Below the pieces are notes generated by a model. It saw only the letters and a program-made list of their open reading frames with translations, was not told the origin of the DNA and did no database searches. From the NCBI GenBank assembly GCA_016722075.1, contig JADKGW010000001.1, forward strand, positions 5,208,001 through 5,272,000: DNA of 64,000 bases, written 5' to 3'. Below are positions 1 to 10,604 of this stretch, piece by piece (the first letter of the stretch is position 1; each line of letters begins with the position of its first letter). The position numbers and the translations under genes are program-made. Origin of the DNA: Candidatus Kouleothrix ribensis (GTDB taxonomy: Bacteria; Chloroflexota; Chloroflexia; Chloroflexales; Roseiflexaceae).

Positions 1-3000
1 CTGGTGCAGAGTACGCCCGCCAGCGCGCCGTTTACGCCCCAGCTATTCACACTCCAGAAGCATTACCTTGGCCCGGAAGACGAGACTGCCACTGGCCCGA
101 ATTTCCCGCGCCAGTACGAGATCGTCGTCGATATCGCCGCCGGCCAGACGCTGAGCAATCTCGATCTGACCGATCTGCTGCCCGGCTCGCTCCAGTTCGT
201 GCAGGTCGACGCCACGACCATCCGCGGGGGCGCCACCGCGACGACCGTGATTGCCACGCCGAGCACCATCGCTCCCGGCGGCACGCTCACCCGGCGCTTT
301 GCCAGCGTCACCGGCACAACTGCCGCGAATGATGCGACGCTGCTGTTTACGTTCTACGTGCCGCTGAATAATAGCGCGGCTGGGCGTGTCGTCGATCCGC
401 TCACCGGCGATGATGCGCTTGCGCTCAATCAGGCCAGCACCAGCGCCACCTGGGCGCCGATCGACGGCCGCGACGCGACCGGCACAGTGACACTCAACCC
501 GGCCGGCCCCGAGCACACACTGGTCGAAAAGTCGATCGCCATCCAGAAGCATGTTGCCAACCTGACCGACGCGGTCAACAGCTCGGGCGACCTGCTTGAG
601 TACACGCTCGATGTGCAGGTGTCCGATTTCTTTGCATTTCAGAACCTGGTGATCAGCGACACCTTCTCGGATGGGCAGCACTGGGACGCGACCTTCCCGC
701 CGAGGCTGCTGGTCGATGGTAACCCGTTCGCGTTGGCGGCAGCCACGTTTGGCGCGGCAAACTACAGCGTGACGCCGAACTACACACCGGCCGCGCCCGC
801 GCCCAACGACGGCACAACAAACCTGCAGTTCCGCGTCTCCGATGAGATGATCGCCCGCGGCCAGAGCGGCACACTGCTGGGCGGCTGCGTCAAGCCGGCC
901 GGTGGCCTGCTGGCACCCTGCGCCACGGTAGGTGGCTCGGGCGACGGCCCCACCCGCATGCAGATCGTCTTCCGCACGATCATCCAGGACGAATTCACCG
1001 ACACATACCCCTCGGGCGATAAGAGCGTCGATGAGGGCGACGTGCTCGGCAACAGCGTGACGGTCGCGGGTGATCTGCTCGACACAACCACGCTGCTGCC
1101 GAATGGCCAGAGCGAGCTCGACGACAGCGGCACATCGCTACAGATCGGGCGTGGTGCGCTGGCCAAGTCGATCTATGCGATCAATGGCGTGGTGTGCGCC
1201 AGCCAGCCATGCACGAGCGTGCGGCTGCAGCCCGGCGATACCCTGACCTATCGCCTGCGGCGCGACCTGCCGTTCAGCGACTTCGAGCAGCTCAAGCTGG
1301 CCGACTACCTGCCGCTGCCGGTGTTTGATGTCGATGATAACTCGGCGGCGATCAAGACGCGGATCACCGCGTTTTCGGCCACTGTGGACGCAACGGCGCC
1401 GCCGGCCGGCACGGCCAAGTTTGGCCCGGCCGACACGTTCTTCGCACTTTCGGGCATCATCCCGTTCAACGCCGCCACTGCCAACGACTCGATCGCCAAT
1501 AGCGTGACCTTCGACTACGGCTCGTACGACAATCCGGCCAACCCAACCACAACGATCGACCTGCTGCTGACCGTCACGGCCAACGCGGCGCCGTTCACCG
1601 ACCGGCTGCTGCTGACCAACCAGCTGCACGAGGCCGAGGCGTCGACGAATAACGACACGGCAATTCGCGACGCGATTGTGCAGTTCGAGATGCTCGAGCC
1701 GGTGGTTACTGTGCGTAAGGGTGTGGTCGCCACCAACGCGGCTGCGCCGACATTCGCCCCGGCTACCGTCGGCCCGGTGGCATTCAACGCCCCCGGCACG
1801 GCCGGCGCGCGCTTCGGCGGCACCATCCAGTCGGTCAATCTGGCGAGCAGCCCAATCAACAGCAACCTGAGCGGCGTCGATGCCGGCGACCTGGTGACAT
1901 TCGCGATCGTAGTTGAGAATACCGGCAGCGGGCCGAGCGGCGCGTTCGACGCCCTGATCACCGACACGCTACCGCTTGGCTTTGTGGTGCCTAGCGCTGG
2001 CGCTGGCCTGAACCTGCGCGTGGTCGATGGCACCGGCGCACCGATGAGCTATACCGATATGGGCGGCGGGCTGTTCGGCAGCGGAATGATGCTCGACGAC
2101 CCCGGCCCGACTGCGTCGCCACTCGGCGCGCTCGACCCCGGCAAGAATGTCGATGGCAGCACCCGCACCGATGGACGCAATATCGCGATCGTCACCTACG
2201 ATCTCCAGGTGGCCGCCAGTGTCGCCCCGAACCAGACGCTGATCAACACCGCCAAGGTGGTGAACTACAGCAGCCTTGAGGGCGGCATCGATCACACGAT
2301 CGTCGACCCGAGCGATAGCGCCAGCGTCACGAGCGCACTGCCGGCGCCCACCAAGTCGCTTATTGCTACCTCCGAGGCGCACACCAGCGATAGCCCCGGC
2401 ACGCCGCGCGTGGCCGTCGGCGAGATCGCACGCTTCCGGCTGGCGCTCCAGCTACCCGAGGGCAGCAGCACCAACCTGCAGCTGCGCGACAACCTACCGA
2501 ATGGCCTGACCTTCCTGAACGACGGTAGCGCCAGGGTGGCGTTTGTCGCTAACGGCAGCGGGTTCAGCTCATCGACCCTCAGCGGCGCCGGGTTGAGCGT
2601 GGCCGGCAATAGCGCAACCAGCCTGGCGCTGCCGTCAAGCTCGATCACGGTTGCGCTGCCCGACACCGCGATCTCGAGCAACACCAGCACGAACAACGAT
2701 ACCTACAACAGCGGCACGGATGTATTCTTCAAGCTCGGCAATGTAGTCAATAGCGACAGCGACGCCGATGCCGAGTATGTGGTAGTCGAGTTCAACGCAC
2801 TGGTCGACAACACACTGGCCGGCAGCAACGACGCGGGCGATACGCTCAATAACAACTTCTTCGCGCTGATCGGCGGCACGCAGGTTGGCCCTACCTCGGC
2901 CAATAGCGCGCTGATCGTGGCCGAGCCGGCGATTACCAACCTGGCCAAGCAGGTGCTCAGCCCGGCCAGCGCGCAGGGCGATGCCGGCGATGTGATCAGC

Positions 3001-6000
3001 TATAGCGTGACCTACTCGAACGCCAGCGGCGCGAATGTCTCGGCTGCCTTCGATGCGCATCTGGTCGATGCGCTGCCCAGCGCCGACCTGACACTCAACC
3101 TGGCCAGTGTCACGGTGACGCTGGGCGGCGGCGCCAGCGGGCTAACCAACAGCTCGGCCGGCAACACGGTCGACATCACGATCGCGCAGGTGCCGCCCGG
3201 CGGTACCGTGCGGGTCGACTACACCGCGACGCTCAAGACCAGTGTGACGCCAGGCCAGCAGGTGCAGAACACCGCCAAGCTGGGCTATACCAGCCTGCCG
3301 GGTGCGAATGGCACCACCGTCAACTCAACCGGCTCGGCCACGCCGGGGGCCAGCGGCGCCACCAATGGCGAGCGCGACGGCTCGGGTGGCGTGAATGATC
3401 ACACCGGCAGCTCGACCGCGACGGTCACCGTGTTCATACCTGCGCCGGTTAAATCGCTTGTGGCAACTTCCGAGGGGCATACCAGCGGCAGCAGCCTGGC
3501 AATCGGCGAGATCGCGCGCTACCGCCTGCAGGTGCGCGTGGCCGAGGGCTCGTCGCCGGCCTTCCAGCTGCGCGATAATCTACCCGCCGGCATGCTGTTC
3601 CTCAACGACGGCAGCGCTAAGGTTGCGCTGGTGTCGGATGACCCTGGCCTCAGCTCGTCGACGCTCGGCGCCGGGGCACAGATGATCGGAAATGAGACCA
3701 GCATCCTTACCACCACACCGAGCATGGTGTTGCCCACGCTTGCGATCAGCGGCGGCACCGGCGCCGGCGGCACTTTCCAAAATGGCGACGACCCGCTGTT
3801 CAGCCTGGGCAACCTGCTCAACAGCGACAGCGACAGCAACCAGGAATTCGTGGTGGTCGAGTTCAACGCGCTGGCGCTCAACGTCGGCACGAATAGCGCC
3901 GGCACCAGCCTCGCCAACACCTTCGGCGTGCTCCTGAACGGCAGCCCGGTCGGCTCCAGCAGCAACAGCGTGGCCGCCACAATCGCCGAGCCGGCGATCA
4001 CCAACCTGAGCAAAGTCGCCCTGCCGACCAGCGGCGACGCGGGCGATGTGATTAGCTATAGCGTGACCTACTCGAACACCAGCGCGGCAAATGCCGCCAG
4101 CGCGTTCGATGTGCGCGTGCGCGACACACTACCGGCCGACCTGGCGCTTTCCCTGGCCAGCGTCAGCGTGACGCTGAGTGGTGGCGCCAGCGGAATCACG
4201 AACAGTTCGGCCGGTAACACGATCGATATCACAATTGACACGCTGCCGCCCGGCGCCGTGGTGCGGATCGACTACCAGGCCACGCTGCTGACGCCAGTGG
4301 CGCCGACCCAGACGATCGTCAACACCGCGAACCTGGCCTACACCAGCCTGCCGGGCGCCAGTGGCACCACCACCAACCCGACCGGCTCGGCCACGCCGGG
4401 CGCGGGTGGCGCCACAGATGGCGAGCGCGACGGCTCGGGCGGCATCAACCGCTACTTCGGCAGCGACCCGGCCAGCGTGACGGTGCCGAATCTCGCGGTG
4501 CAGAAACTGCTGGCGGCTACCTCGGCCGGCGCCACAACCGGCAGCAACCTGGCGATCGGCGAGATCGCACGCTACCGGCTGCAAGCCGAGGTGCCCGAGG
4601 GCACCCTCTCCGCGTTTGCGCTGGCCGATGCGCTGCCAGGCGGCATGCGCTTCCTCAACGACGGTAGCGCCAGAGTGATGTTCGTGGGCAGTACCGCCGG
4701 GATAACCTCGACCACACTGGCCGGCGCGGGCCTGCAAGTGACTGGCGATGAGACCACGTTTGGATCGCTCACGCCGACCTTCGTGCTGCCGGCCGGCGCG
4801 ATCAGCGGCGGCACTGGTGTGGCTGGCGCGTTCCAGAGCGGCGACGACCCGCTATTCGCGCTGGGCACGCTCGTAAACAGCGACAGCGATAGCAACAAAG
4901 AGATCGTGGTGATCGAGTTCAACGCGCTGCTCGAGAACCTGCCCGCCAACAGCGCCGGCACGACGCTTGGTAATACCTTCAGTGCCCGCAGCGGCGCCAC
5001 CACACTCCAGAGCTCGGGCACAGTCAATACCACCGTAGTTGAGCCGGCGATCACCAGCCTGGGCAAAGCCGTGGTGGCCACACCCAGCGACGCCGGCGAC
5101 CTGGTGCGCTATACGCTGGCGTTTACGAACTCGGCCGGCGCGAACCGCTCGCCTGCGTTCGATGTCCACGTGGTCGATGCGCTCAGCAGCTTCCTGACAC
5201 TGCCGGTGCCAGCCAGCGACATCAGCGTGGTCGCGCCGGCGTATGCGACCGTCACCAACAGCTCGACCAGCGGAATGGTCGACGTCACGATTAGCGAGCT
5301 GCGCCCCGGCGATGGCGTGAGCATCCAGATCAGCGCGCGGGTGGTCGCCAGCGCGCCAAATCGCCAGGTTATTCCGAACAGCGCCAGCCTGAGCTACACC
5401 AGCCTGCCCGGCCCGAATGGCCCAGCCGTGAACCCGACCGGCTCGGCCACGCCGGGCGCGAGCGGCAGCGCCACCGGTGAGCGCGACGGCTCGGGCGGCA
5501 CCAACAGCTACACGGCCACCAGCAACACCGTAAGCGTGACGCTGGCAGCCCCGACGATCGACAAGCTCGACCCGGCACCGGCCAGCGCGACGATCGGCCA
5601 GGACGTGGCCTACGATATCAAGGTAACCCTGCCCGAGGGCGTAACCCGCGGCCTGGTGGTGACCGACGCGCTGCCGGCCGGGCTTAGCTACCAGAGCTAT
5701 AGCATTGTCACTGCGGCTGGTGGTAGCCTGGCCAGCACCTACGCCGGCGATGTCGGCAGCCTGACGATCGCCGCCAGCCCGGCCAGCACACCCGGCGCCG
5801 ATGGCCAGGATCTCGTGCTGACCTTCCCGGATGCCACCACCACCGACGACAACGACGCGACCAACAACACCTTCCTGATCCACATCGTCGCGCGCGTGTC
5901 GAACACGGCCGCCAACCAGGGCTTTGCCACCGCAACCACGCTGGCCAATAGCGCCAGCCTGATCTACACCGACCCGACCAGCGGCACGGCCTCGGCGCCA

Positions 6001-9000
6001 GTGACCGATGCCACCCCGCCGGCGCTGGCCACCGTGATCGAGCCGCGGATCGCAACCAGTAAGAGCCTAACCCCGACCAGCGGCGTGCAGGGTGGCGATG
6101 TGCTGACCTATACGGTGCGCTTCAGCAACACCGGCAGCAGCACGGCCTATGATGTTGCCGCCGACGACACACTCGCACCCAACACCAGCTTTGGGGCGCT
6201 GCTCGGCTGTACCGACCAGGGCGGTGCCGGCGTGCCGGCCGGCGCGAGCGGCAGCACAACCATCCACTTCGACAGCAGCCCGGCGGGCGGCTGGGACATC
6301 GCGGTGGGCGGCTGGATCGAATGCCGCTACACCGTGGTGGCGAACCCCAATGTGCCGCTGGCCAGCAGCCTCACGAACACGATCGACGCCGACTGGAGTA
6401 GCCTGGACGGCGCAGCTGCCGGCGAGCGCGTCTATGATGACACGACCGCCTACGCCGTCGATGGCACGCAGGACACCGCCAGCGCCAGCTTCAGCACCCC
6501 GGCACCGACGTTCGGCAAGGCCGACAACGGCACCACTAGCGTAACGATCGGCGAGGTAATCACGTACACCCTGACGATCAGCAGCCCGCTCGGCACGCTG
6601 CGCGACCTGATCGTGACCGACACGCTGCCGATTGGGATGATCTTCGATACCGATTTCGAGCCTATGATCGTAGGGCTGGATAGCCCGATCACGCCGGTTG
6701 TGGGCGCCCCGAACGATGGCAGCACGCCGACTTCGGTGGTGTGGGAATTTGGCGATACCCAGTTCAATCATACGACGGCGACAATCACCTACCACGCGAT
6801 TGTGGCGAATGTGGCCGCCAACCAGCAGCCGCTAAGCCTGGCCAACAATGCAACAATGACCTATCGCGACAACGCTGATGTGCTACAGCCGCCGCTAAGC
6901 GGTAGCGACAGTGTCGGCATCGCCGAGTCGACGCTGGTGGTATCCAAGCGCGTCGTGCCGCCGAGTGCCGATGTCGGCGACCGGGTGAGCTACACGATCG
7001 CCGTGACCAACACCTCGGCGACGATCGCCTACGACACGCTGATCAGCGATAGCGTGCCGGCCGGCCTGGCGTATGCGCCCGGCACGATTGCGGTAACAGT
7101 AAACCCGACCGGCGCGGCGCCGATCATCACCGACACCGGCGCGCCGCTGCTACAATGGCTGTTCCCGCATATCGGCGCAGGCCAGACGGTTGAGGTACGC
7201 TTCGATGCCGATGTCACTAATGCGGTGCTGCTGAATGCCGGGATCGTCAACCAGGCCGACACAACCTGGAGCAGCCAGCCTGGCGCTAACCCACACGAGC
7301 GCACTGGTGCCGACGGCACCGGCGGCCCGCTGAACGACTACGCTGCGAGCGCGCAGGCGACATTACAGCCTTCGTCGTACATCATCAGCAAGACCCTGCT
7401 GACGCCAGCATCTGGGCTTGCCGGTGTCAACGACACCAACATCACATTCCGGATCGCGATCACCAACACTGCGACGGTGGCGATTGCGACCATCCCGCTG
7501 AGCGATACCTTCGATCCGCTGTTCCTGGCGTTCCAATCGGCGACACGCGCGCCCGACCAGGTGGCGAGCGGCATGGTGACCTGGAACGACATCACCGGCG
7601 CCAGCACGCTGGCCCCCGGCAGTGTGGCAACGGTCGACCTGACCTTCCGGGCGCTGGCCTACACCAGCACCAGCCTGCCGCCGAGCGCGGCCACCACCAA
7701 CCACGCCAGCGTGGCCGGTGCGATCGACACCAATGGCAAGATCCTGCAGCCGCGCAGCGATACCGCCGACGTGGCGATCGGCGCGCCCGACCTGCAGGTG
7801 ACCAAAGACGACGGCCAGACGGTGGTGCATCCGAACCACGTGGTGGTATACACGATCGCCGTAACCAACACCGGCAACTATACCGCCACCGGCGTGACGC
7901 TGACTGAGCTGCCGCCGGCAAACACAAGCTACGATGCGGCCAATAGCGGCGTAGCCTGGTCGCTATCGGCCAGTGTGCCCTACAGCTACACCTACACACT
8001 GCCGGCCGCGCTGGCGCCTGGCGCCAGCCAGAGCGTGACCTTTGCGGTGCGCGTGGCCGCGCCATTCCCGGCCACTGCCGCAACGATCGACAACCTGGTG
8101 AGCGCGAGCGACGACGGCACGCGTGGCCCCGAGCCAACCCCGGCCGACACTAGCGCGCACGACATCGACGAGGTTGTGGGCGCGGCACTCGGCGATCGGG
8201 TCTGGTACGACATCGATGGTGATGGCGTGCAGGATCCAGGCGAGCCTGGCCTGGCCGGCGTGGTGCTGAACCTGGTGTGGTATGGCGCCGACGGCGTGCC
8301 TGGCGGCGGCGACGATAGCGTGTATACCACCAGCACCGATGCCAGTGGCATGTATCTGTTCACCGGGCTGGCCGCCGGCACATACGAGGTGTTGGTCGAC
8401 CCGGCCAGCTTACCGGGAGGCATGCGCGCCTCGTTCGACCTCGACCGCACGCTGGATGGCCAGGCCGAAGTCGTGCTCGGTGATGCGCAGCAGCTGACCG
8501 ACATCGACTTTGGATATACCGGCACCGGCTCGATCAGCCGCACGATCTGGATGGATCTGGACAACGACGGCACGATCGACCCGAACGAATCCGGCATCGC
8601 CAATGTTGTGCTGACGCTGACCTGGTTTGGGCCTGACGGCCGGCCGGGCGGCAGCGACGACATTGTATTTACGGCCACAACCGACGCCAACGGCAACTAC
8701 AACTTCCCGAACCTGCCTGCGGGCAGCTACCAGGTTGACGTTGATACCAGCACCCTGCCACCGGGTGTGACGCCAACCTACGATCTGGACGGTAACCAGG
8801 ACTCGACGGCGATAGTCGGGCTAGGTGCCGGCCAGAACCTGATCAATGCCAACTTCGGCTACACGATCGAACCGACCGCAATCGTGCTCGAGAGCTTCAG
8901 CGCGACGCGCGAAGGTGCGCTGGTGACGGTACGCTGGGCTACCAGGGCGGAGGTACACACCTGGGGCTTCTACCTACTCCGCAGCAGCAGCGGCCTGCGC

Positions 9001-9228
9001 GCCGATGCCGTGCGCATCACACCCGATCTGATCCTTGCGCAGGGGCGTGGCCAGGCCGGCGCAGCATATAGCTGGGACGACGCCACGGCTGCTGCTGATA
9101 CAACCTACACCTACTGGCTGGTGGAGGTCGAGCTTGACGGCAGCCAGAGCGAGTATGGCCCGGCGACAGCGCACCCAAGCGCCGCCGAAGCCCAGCACCG
9201 CCTGTTCGTGCCGTTTGCTCAGCAGTAG
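1..9228 (+). CDS. Giant DUF11/SdrD-B repeat surface protein (5' partial)
   Basis: The open frame runs through the left window edge and shows no signal peptide, so the true start is upstream. The product is a cell-surface or secreted adhesin-like protein. Most of it is a chain of DUF11-type beta-sandwich repeats, recognisable by 'GDVISYSVTYSN', 'VVDALP' and 'GERDGSGG' phrases. Three consecutive copies of a ~350-residue unit start near residues 779, 1145 and 1497 (nt ~2338, 3436, 4492), each with 'VGEIARFRL', 'LRDNLP', 'FLNDGSA' and 'NSDSD'. Two SdrD-B-like domains follow at ~2727-2955 (WYDIDGDGVQDPGEPG; WMDLDNDGTIDPNESG), with Asp-rich loops typical of Ca binding. A fibronectin-like C-terminal domain (~2957 on) ends in RLFVPFAQQ. 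There is no LPXTG motif. Asn, Asp, Thr, Gly and Ala dominate and Lys is rare. Family assignment is firm; the ligand and true N-terminus are unknown. Confidence 0.85.
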   Translation: MVQSTPASAPFTPQLFTLQKHYLGPEDETATGPNFPRQYEIVVDIAAGQTLSNLDLTDLLPGSLQFVQVDATTIRGGATATTVIATPSTIAPGGTLTRRFASVTGTTAANDATLLFTFYVPLNNSAAGRVVDPLTGDDALALNQASTSATWAPIDGRDATGTVTLNPAGPEHTLVEKSIAIQKHVANLTDAVNSSGDLLEYTLDVQVSDFFAFQNLVISDTFSDGQHWDATFPPRLLVDGNPFALAAATFGAANYSVTPNYTPAAPAPNDGTTNLQFRVSDEMIARGQSGTLLGGCVKPAGGLLAPCATVGGSGDGPTRMQIVFRTIIQDEFTDTYPSGDKSVDEGDVLGNSVTVAGDLLDTTTLLPNGQSELDDSGTSLQIGRGALAKSIYAINGVVCASQPCTSVRLQPGDTLTYRLRRDLPFSDFEQLKLADYLPLPVFDVDDNSAAIKTRITAFSATVDATAPPAGTAKFGPADTFFALSGIIPFNAATANDSIANSVTFDYGSYDNPANPTTTIDLLLTVTANAAPFTDRLLLTNQLHEAEASTNNDTAIRDAIVQFEMLEPVVTVRKGVVATNAAAPTFAPATVGPVAFNAPGTAGARFGGTIQSVNLASSPINSNLSGVDAGDLVTFAIVVENTGSGPSGAFDALITDTLPLGFVVPSAGAGLNLRVVDGTGAPMSYTDMGGGLFGSGMMLDDPGPTASPLGALDPGKNVDGSTRTDGRNIAIVTYDLQVAASVAPNQTLINTAKVVNYSSLEGGIDHTIVDPSDSASVTSALPAPTKSLIATSEAHTSDSPGTPRVAVGEIARFRLALQLPEGSSTNLQLRDNLPNGLTFLNDGSARVAFVANGSGFSSSTLSGAGLSVAGNSATSLALPSSSITVALPDTAISSNTSTNNDTYNSGTDVFFKLGNVVNSDSDADAEYVVVEFNALVDNTLAGSNDAGDTLNNNFFALIGGTQVGPTSANSALIVAEPAITNLAKQVLSPASAQGDAGDVISYSVTYSNASGANVSAAFDAHLVDALPSADLTLNLASVTVTLGGGASGLTNSSAGNTVDITIAQVPPGGTVRVDYTATLKTSVTPGQQVQNTAKLGYTSLPGANGTTVNSTGSATPGASGATNGERDGSGGVNDHTGSSTATVTVFIPAPVKSLVATSEGHTSGSSLAIGEIARYRLQVRVAEGSSPAFQLRDNLPAGMLFLNDGSAKVALVSDDPGLSSSTLGAGAQMIGNETSILTTTPSMVLPTLAISGGTGAGGTFQNGDDPLFSLGNLLNSDSDSNQEFVVVEFNALALNVGTNSAGTSLANTFGVLLNGSPVGSSSNSVAATIAEPAITNLSKVALPTSGDAGDVISYSVTYSNTSAANAASAFDVRVRDTLPADLALSLASVSVTLSGGASGITNSSAGNTIDITIDTLPPGAVVRIDYQATLLTPVAPTQTIVNTANLAYTSLPGASGTTTNPTGSATPGAGGATDGERDGSGGINRYFGSDPASVTVPNLAVQKLLAATSAGATTGSNLAIGEIARYRLQAEVPEGTLSAFALADALPGGMRFLNDGSARVMFVGSTAGITSTTLAGAGLQVTGDETTFGSLTPTFVLPAGAISGGTGVAGAFQSGDDPLFALGTLVNSDSDSNKEIVVIEFNALLENLPANSAGTTLGNTFSARSGATTLQSSGTVNTTVVEPAITSLGKAVVATPSDAGDLVRYTLAFTNSAGANRSPAFDVHVVDALSSFLTLPVPASDISVVAPAYATVTNSSTSGMVDVTISELRPGDGVSIQISARVVASAPNRQVIPNSASLSYTSLPGPNGPAVNPTGSATPGASGSATGERDGSGGTNSYTATSNTVSVTLAAPTIDKLDPAPASATIGQDVAYDIKVTLPEGVTRGLVVTDALPAGLSYQSYSIVTAAGGSLASTYAGDVGSLTIAASPASTPGADGQDLVLTFPDATTTDDNDATNNTFLIHIVARVSNTAANQGFATATTLANSASLIYTDPTSGTASAPVTDATPPALATVIEPRIATSKSLTPTSGVQGGDVLTYTVRFSNTGSSTAYDVAADDTLAPNTSFGALLGCTDQGGAGVPAGASGSTTIHFDSSPAGGWDIAVGGWIECRYTVVANPNVPLASSLTNTIDADWSSLDGAAAGERVYDDTTAYAVDGTQDTASASFSTPAPTFGKADNGTTSVTIGEVITYTLTISSPLGTLRDLIVTDTLPIGMIFDTDFEPMIVGLDSPITPVVGAPNDGSTPTSVVWEFGDTQFNHTTATITYHAIVANVAANQQPLSLANNATMTYRDNADVLQPPLSGSDSVGIAESTLVVSKRVVPPSADVGDRVSYTIAVTNTSATIAYDTLISDSVPAGLAYAPGTIAVTVNPTGAAPIITDTGAPLLQWLFPHIGAGQTVEVRFDADVTNAVLLNAGIVNQADTTWSSQPGANPHERTGADGTGGPLNDYAASAQATLQPSSYIISKTLLTPASGLAGVNDTNITFRIAITNTATVAIATIPLSDTFDPLFLAFQSATRAPDQVASGMVTWNDITGASTLAPGSVATVDLTFRALAYTSTSLPPSAATTNHASVAGAIDTNGKILQPRSDTADVAIGAPDLQVTKDDGQTVVHPNHVVVYTIAVTNTGNYTATGVTLTELPPANTSYDAANSGVAWSLSASVPYSYTYTLPAALAPGASQSVTFAVRVAAPFPATAATIDNLVSASDDGTRGPEPTPADTSAHDIDEVVGAALGDRVWYDIDGDGVQDPGEPGLAGVVLNLVWYGADGVPGGGDDSVYTTSTDASGMYLFTGLAAGTYEVLVDPASLPGGMRASFDLDRTLDGQAEVVLGDAQQLTDIDFGYTGTGSISRTIWMDLDNDGTIDPNESGIANVVLTLTWFGPDGRPGGSDDIVFTATTDANGNYNFPNLPAGSYQVDVDTSTLPPGVTPTYDLDGNQDSTAIVGLGAGQNLINANFGYTIEPTAIVLESFSATREGALVTVRWATRAEVHTWGFYLLRSSSGLRADAVRITPDLILAQGRGQAGAAYSWDDATAAADTTYTYWLVEVELDGSQSEYGPATAHPSAAEAQHRLFVPFAQQ

Positions 9229-9256
9229 CGAACGGAACCTGGTTTCGTCTAGCGTG

Positions 9257-9287
9257 GGCGCCGCAGATTGTTTCTGCGGCGCCTTTT
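9257..9287 (+). terminator. Intrinsic terminator of the giant DUF11 gene
   Basis: An 11-bp perfect GC-rich stem (9257-9267 pairing with 9273-9283) closes a 5-nt loop and is followed by TTTT (9284-9287). It lies 29 nt after the stop of the DUF11 protein gene, so it separates that gene from the lipoprotein gene downstream. Confidence 0.85.
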
Positions 9288-9383
9288 GAATCTGTGCGAA
9301 GCTACCCATTACTTTTCGGGGGGGCGTGCGACTGTACTGGCGTAACCGGCAATCGTTCAGGCAATGCTAATAAGGAGACACAC

Positions 9384-10469
9384 ATGCAACTGCAGACAAA
9401 ATCGAAGCCAGCATTCTCACGCATGGCTAGTGTGCGGGTGATAGTCGCGCTGGTGCTGCTGACCCTCGCATTGGCAGCATGCGGCAGCGCAGTATCGGCG
9501 CAGAACAGCCCCGTTGCTCAAGCCCTGGCGCCTACCGCTGATGCGACCGCCGGTGTAACTGCAACTGCCAACGGCAACGATGCTAACGCCAATGGCAACG
9601 ACGATAACGCCAATGGCAACGGCAACGACGATAATGCCAATGCCAATGGCAACGATGCCAATGCCAATGGCAACGACGATAACGCCAACAACGCCAATGG
9701 CAACGACGATAATGCCAATGCCAATGGCAACGACGATAATGCCAATGCCAACGGCAACGACGATAATGCCAACAACGCCAATGGCAACGACGATAATAGC
9801 AACGACAACACGACTGCCACGCCACCGACCGAGATCGAGTTCAGCGGCACAGTGCGCGCGGTCGGTGCTGGCGCGCTAACCGTAGGCAAACGCACGGTAG
9901 CGATCTCGTCGGCTACCGAGATCAAAGGCCGCATCACCGTGGGCGCGATCGTCAAAGTACACGCGGTTGTAACGGCGGGTGGCACGTTGACCGCGCGCGA
10001 GATCCGTCTGCTGGCGGCAGCGGCCCCGCCCACACCTACTGCCGGCAACAGCAACGACGCGAATGCGAACGGCAACGACGATCACGGCGGCGATAGCAAC
10101 AGCAACGACGCGAATGCGAACGGCAACGACGATCACGGCGGCGACAGCAACAGCAACGACGCGAATGCGAACGGCAACGACGATCACGGCGGCGATAGCA
10201 ACAGCAACGACGCGAATGCGAACGGCAACGACGATCACGGCGGCGACAGCAACAGCAATGACGCGAATGCGAACGGCAACGACGATCACGGCGGCGACAG
10301 CAACAGCAATGATGCGAATGCGAACGGCAACGACGACCACGGCGGCGACAGCAACAGCAACGACGCGAATGCGAACGGCAACGACGACCACGGCGGCGAT
10401 AATGGCGGTGGCGGCGACGACCACGGCGGCGATAATGGCGGTGGCGGCGACGGCGGTGACCATAAATAA
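9384..10469 (+). CDS. Asn/Asp/Gly-repeat lipoprotein with DUF5666-like domain
   Basis: The ATG at 9384 is chosen because AAGGAG (9372-9377) precedes it and because it opens a lipoprotein signal: a charged N-terminus, a hydrophobic stretch (residues ~17-31) and a lipobox ending at Cys33 (LALAAC). An earlier in-frame GTG at 9294 would spoil this signal. After the anchor come NANGNDD-type repeats, then a small beta-rich domain (~151-212, 'EFSGTVRAVGAGALTVG...TEIKGRI..GAIVKVHA') that resembles DUF5666. Seven 17-residue repeats then lead to a Gly/Asp/His tail. The DUF5666-like domain and the NANGND repeats reappear in the gene at 11144, which suggests a functional pair. The repeats are rich in Asp and Asn, so metal binding or a disordered wall-spanning role is possible but unproven. 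Confidence 0.75.
   Translation: MQLQTKSKPAFSRMASVRVIVALVLLTLALAACGSAVSAQNSPVAQALAPTADATAGVTATANGNDANANGNDDNANGNGNDDNANANGNDANANGNDDNANNANGNDDNANANGNDDNANANGNDDNANNANGNDDNSNDNTTATPPTEIEFSGTVRAVGAGALTVGKRTVAISSATEIKGRITVGAIVKVHAVVTAGGTLTAREIRLLAAAAPPTPTAGNSNDANANGNDDHGGDSNSNDANANGNDDHGGDSNSNDANANGNDDHGGDSNSNDANANGNDDHGGDSNSNDANANGNDDHGGDSNSNDANANGNDDHGGDSNSNDANANGNDDHGGDNGGGGDDHGGDNGGGGDGGDHK
9567..9809 (+). repeat. Degenerate NANGNDD-coding tandem repeat
   Basis: Short in-frame units coding for ANGND, NDDNA and similar variants are repeated without a strict period, directly after the lipoprotein anchor. Confidence 0.85.
10047..10403 (+). repeat. Seven tandem copies of a 51-bp coding repeat
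   Basis: The unit of 17 codons (NSNDANANGNDDHGGDS) occurs seven times in a row, 10047-10403. Only a few synonymous differences (cac/gat/gac/aat choices) separate copies, which indicates recent expansion and a potentially variable copy number. All changes keep the frame. Confidence 0.95.
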
Positions 10470-10494
10470 GCGCAGACCGAACTGATGGTAGAAT

Positions 10495-10527
10495 AGGCCC
10501 GGCGCGCTGTTGTGGCGTGCCGGGCCT
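10495..10527 (+). terminator. GC-rich hairpin after the lipoprotein gene
   Basis: A 13-bp stem (10495-10507 with 10515-10527, one G-U pair) lies 25 nt after the lipoprotein stop. There is no T-run, so it may be a weak terminator or a 3'-end stabiliser. It falls between the lipoprotein gene and the sigma-factor gene. Confidence 0.5.
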
Positions 10528-10604
10528 CGCGCGAATATTTCTAATCGTGGCACAGCATCGATACTTAGAACGGCGAGCCTGATCACTGTCGAAAGATCGT
10601 AAAC

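Noticed and set aside
43..9309. Numerous long frames opposite or overlapping the giant DUF11 gene
   Set aside because: They are shadows caused by high GC in third positions; none shows a known domain, while the plus-strand frame is full of DUF11 motifs.
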